Source of the DNA: Streptomyces gelaticus | GTDB taxonomy: Bacteria; Actinomycetota; Actinomycetes; Streptomycetales; Streptomycetaceae | NCBI RefSeq assembly: GCF_014649535.1 | Contig: NZ_BMTF01000034.1 | Coordinates: 1-61,786, forward strand | Direction of reading: 5' to 3' | DNA: 61,786 nucleotides | Translations under genes and position numbers: made by a program | The notes under the pieces: model-generated | Told to the model about the DNA's origin: nothing | Databases searched by the model: none | Seen by the model: the letters and a program-made list of their open reading frames with translations, nothing else | Shown here: positions 60,060 to 61,786 of the stretch, piece by piece | Layout of the letters: each line of letters begins with the position of its first letter | How positions within the stretch are numbered: the first letter of the stretch is position 1

Positions 60060-61786
60060 ATGTCAATTTCCAGTTCTGACCGCACCGTCATGCCCGAGAG
60101 CATCGAGAACGACGAGCTCGTCGAGGCCGTCGTCGCCGAGTCCGCCGGCTCCGACGAGGCCGACGCCCCCCTGGCCGAGCAGGCCGGCACCGACTCCGAG
60201 CCGACGGTCACCTTCGCCGACCTGGGCCTGCCCGAGGGCATCGTCCGCAAGCTCGCGCAGAACGGTGTGACGGAACCCTTCCCGATCCAGGCCGCGACCA
60301 TCCCGGACGCCCTGGCCGGCAAGGACATCCTGGGCCGCGGCCGCACCGGCTCCGGCAAGACCCTCTCCTTCGGTCTGCCGACCCTGGCCTCGCTGGCCGG
60401 CGGCCACACCGAGAAGAAGAAGCCCCGCGCCGTCATCCTCACCCCGACCCGTGAGCTCGCGATGCAGGTCGCGGACGCGCTCCAGCCCTACGGCGACGTG
60501 CTCGGCCTGAAGATGAAGGTCGTCTGCGGCGGTACGTCGATGGGCAACCAGATCTACGCGCTGGAGCGCGGTGTCGACATCCTCGTCGCCACCCCGGGCC
60601 GGCTGCGCGACATCATCAACCGGGGCGCCTGCTCCCTGGAGAACGTCCAGGTCGCCGTCCTCGACGAGGCCGACCAGATGTCCGACCTGGGCTTCCTGCC
60701 CGAGGTCACCGAGCTGCTCGACCAGATTCCGGTCGGCGGTCAGCGCATGCTCTTCTCCGCCACGATGGAGAACGAGATCGGCACGCTGGTCAAGCGCTAC
60801 CTGGACAACCCGGTCAGCCACGAGGTCGACAGCGCCCAGGGCAACGTCACGACCATGTCGCACCACGTCCTCGTCGTGAAGCCGAAGGACAAGGCGCCGG
60901 TCACCTCCGCCATCGCCGCCCGCAAGGGCCGCACCATCATCTTCGTCCGCACCCAGCTGGGCGCCGACCGCATCGCCGAGCAGCTCGTCGAGGCGGGCGT
61001 CAAGGCGGACGCGCTGCACGGCGGCATGACGCAGGGCGCCCGTACCAGGGTGCTCGCCGACTTCAAGGACGGTTACGTCAACGCGCTCGTCGCGACCGAC
61101 GTCGCCGCCCGCGGTATCCACGTCGACGGCATCGACCTGGTGCTGAACGTGGACCCGGCCGGTGACCACAAGGACTACCTGCACCGCTCGGGCCGCACCG
61201 CCCGCGCCGGCAAGTCCGGTGTCGTCGTCTCGCTGGCGCTGCCGCACCAGCGCCGCCAGATCTTCCGCCTGATGGAGGACGCGGGCGTCGACGCCTCGCG
61301 GCACATCGTCGGCGGTGCGGGCGCCTTCGATCCGGAGGTCGCCGAGATCACCGGCGCCCGTTCGCTGACCGAGGTCCAGGCCGACTCCGCGAACAACGCC
61401 GCCAAACAGGCCGAGCGCGAGGTCGCCGACCTGACCAGGCAGCTGGAGCGCGTCCAGCGCCGCGCCGGTGAGCTGCGCGAGGAGGCCGACCGCCTCGTCG
61501 CCCGTGCCGCGCGCGAGCGGGGCGACGACCCCGAGGCCGCCGTCGCCGAGGTCGCCGCCGAGGCGGAGGCCGCGGTCGAGGCCGCCGTCTCCGTGCCGGA
61601 GCAGCCCGCCGCCCGTGAGGACCGTCGCGACGAGCGCGGCAACTTCGACCGCCGGGACAGCCGGGGCGACCGCGGTGGCTACCGCGGCCACGACCGCCGG
61701 GACGACCGCGGTGGTTTCCAGCGTCGTGACGACCGTCCGTCCGGTGGTTTCCGCCGTGACAACGACCGCCCGTCCTTCAACCGCGA
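60060..61786 (+). CDS. DEAD-box RNA helicase (cut by right edge)
   Basis: The visible 575 codons give a DEAD-box helicase. Walker A GRTGSGKT is at 94-101, PTRELA in LTPTRELAMQ, DEAD at 202-205, SAT in LFSATMENE, and HRSGRTARAG is motif VI. After residue 440 comes a coiled-coil-like stretch (AKQAEREVADLTRQLERVQR), then an Arg/Asp/Gly-rich tail (DRRDDRGGFQRRDDRPSGGF), likely RNA-binding. The gene continues past the window. The ATG at 60060 follows a weak GGAAGG 13 bases upstream; ATG 60090 is an alternative. Confidence 0.95.
   Translation, partial: MSISSSDRTVMPESIENDELVEAVVAESAGSDEADAPLAEQAGTDSEPTVTFADLGLPEGIVRKLAQNGVTEPFPIQAATIPDALAGKDILGRGRTGSGKTLSFGLPTLASLAGGHTEKKKPRAVILTPTRELAMQVADALQPYGDVLGLKMKVVCGGTSMGNQIYALERGVDILVATPGRLRDIINRGACSLENVQVAVLDEADQMSDLGFLPEVTELLDQIPVGGQRMLFSATMENEIGTLVKRYLDNPVSHEVDSAQGNVTTMSHHVLVVKPKDKAPVTSAIAARKGRTIIFVRTQLGADRIAEQLVEAGVKADALHGGMTQGARTRVLADFKDGYVNALVATDVAARGIHVDGIDLVLNVDPAGDHKDYLHRSGRTARAGKSGVVVSLALPHQRRQIFRLMEDAGVDASRHIVGGAGAFDPEVAEITGARSLTEVQADSANNAAKQAEREVADLTRQLERVQRRAGELREEADRLVARAARERGDDPEAAVAEVAAEAEAAVEAAVSVPEQPAAREDRRDERGNFDRRDSRGDRGGYRGHDRRDDRGGFQRRDDRPSGGFRRDNDRPSFNR

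Overview
The window is a piece of a Streptomyces (or very close actinomycete) chromosome. The evidence is the very high GC content with GC-rich third codon positions, frequent GTG starts, an Lsr2 nucleoid protein, the developmental regulator BldC, and a housekeeping order (SRP RNA-dnaX-purD-purC-lsr2-purSQL-purF-purM-DUF3073-valine/leucine dehydrogenase-bldC-hrpA) that I recall from the core of Streptomyces chromosomes such as S. coelicolor. Both edges cut genes: a divergent gene on the left and a DEAD-box RNA helicase on the right.

Region 1 (1-12671) is a cluster for a phage-tail-like contractile injection system of the cytoplasmic Streptomyces type. In order it encodes sheath, tube 1, a small tail-assembly-type protein, a 47-residue DUF6760-type protein, a long proline-rich protein with repeated QR motifs, tube 2, a LysM baseplate-hub protein, a VgrG-like spike, a PAAR tip, a gp25-like wedge protein, a baseplate J protein, a tail protein I and a zinc-ribbon/transmembrane/discoidin-like protein that looks like the membrane adaptor of the machine. 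Start and stop codons overlap at many junctions. A divergent gene cut by the left edge encodes the LQRxxGNxxV motif of proteins linked to these systems, so it is a candidate cargo. The AAA+ ATPase, tape measure and cap are not in the window.

Region 2 (12678-20188) lies on the minus strand: a ferredoxin, ferredoxin reductase and P450 (a complete electron-transfer P450 system), a PucR-type regulator, a type III PLP decarboxylase, and an integral-membrane mannosyltransferase. Region 3 (20277-24705) holds a SigE-family sigma factor with a small membrane partner, an unknown protein, a phosphorothioate-DNA restriction enzyme (sulfur-binding domain plus HNH), a PD-(D/E)XK-type protein and a small membrane protein. 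This is a compact candidate defence patch.

Region 4 (24883-47239) is core. It contains tRNA-Ser, SRP RNA, dnaX and seven purine genes (purD, purC, purS, purQ, purL, purF, purM), which cover the PurF, PurD, PurSQL, PurM and PurC steps of de novo IMP synthesis. Interspersed are a degenerate M48-like membrane protein, an N,N-dimethylformamidase-like protein, an ABC exporter plus DesK/DesR-like two-component operon, three tRNA-Gly genes, lsr2, a TetR regulator and a maleylpyruvate-isomerase-fold protein. Region 5 (47428-61786) contains DUF3073, valine/leucine dehydrogenase, an unknown conserved protein, bldC, HrpA, a DsbA-CcdA thiol-redox pair, tRNA-Asp (two identical copies), tRNA-Phe, tRNA-Glu, a minimal zincin, a lipoprotein-like protein and the DEAD-box helicase. 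A recurring feature is a -10-like hexamer 6-8 bases before the start codon of several genes that lack a Shine-Dalgarno sequence, which suggests leaderless mRNAs.
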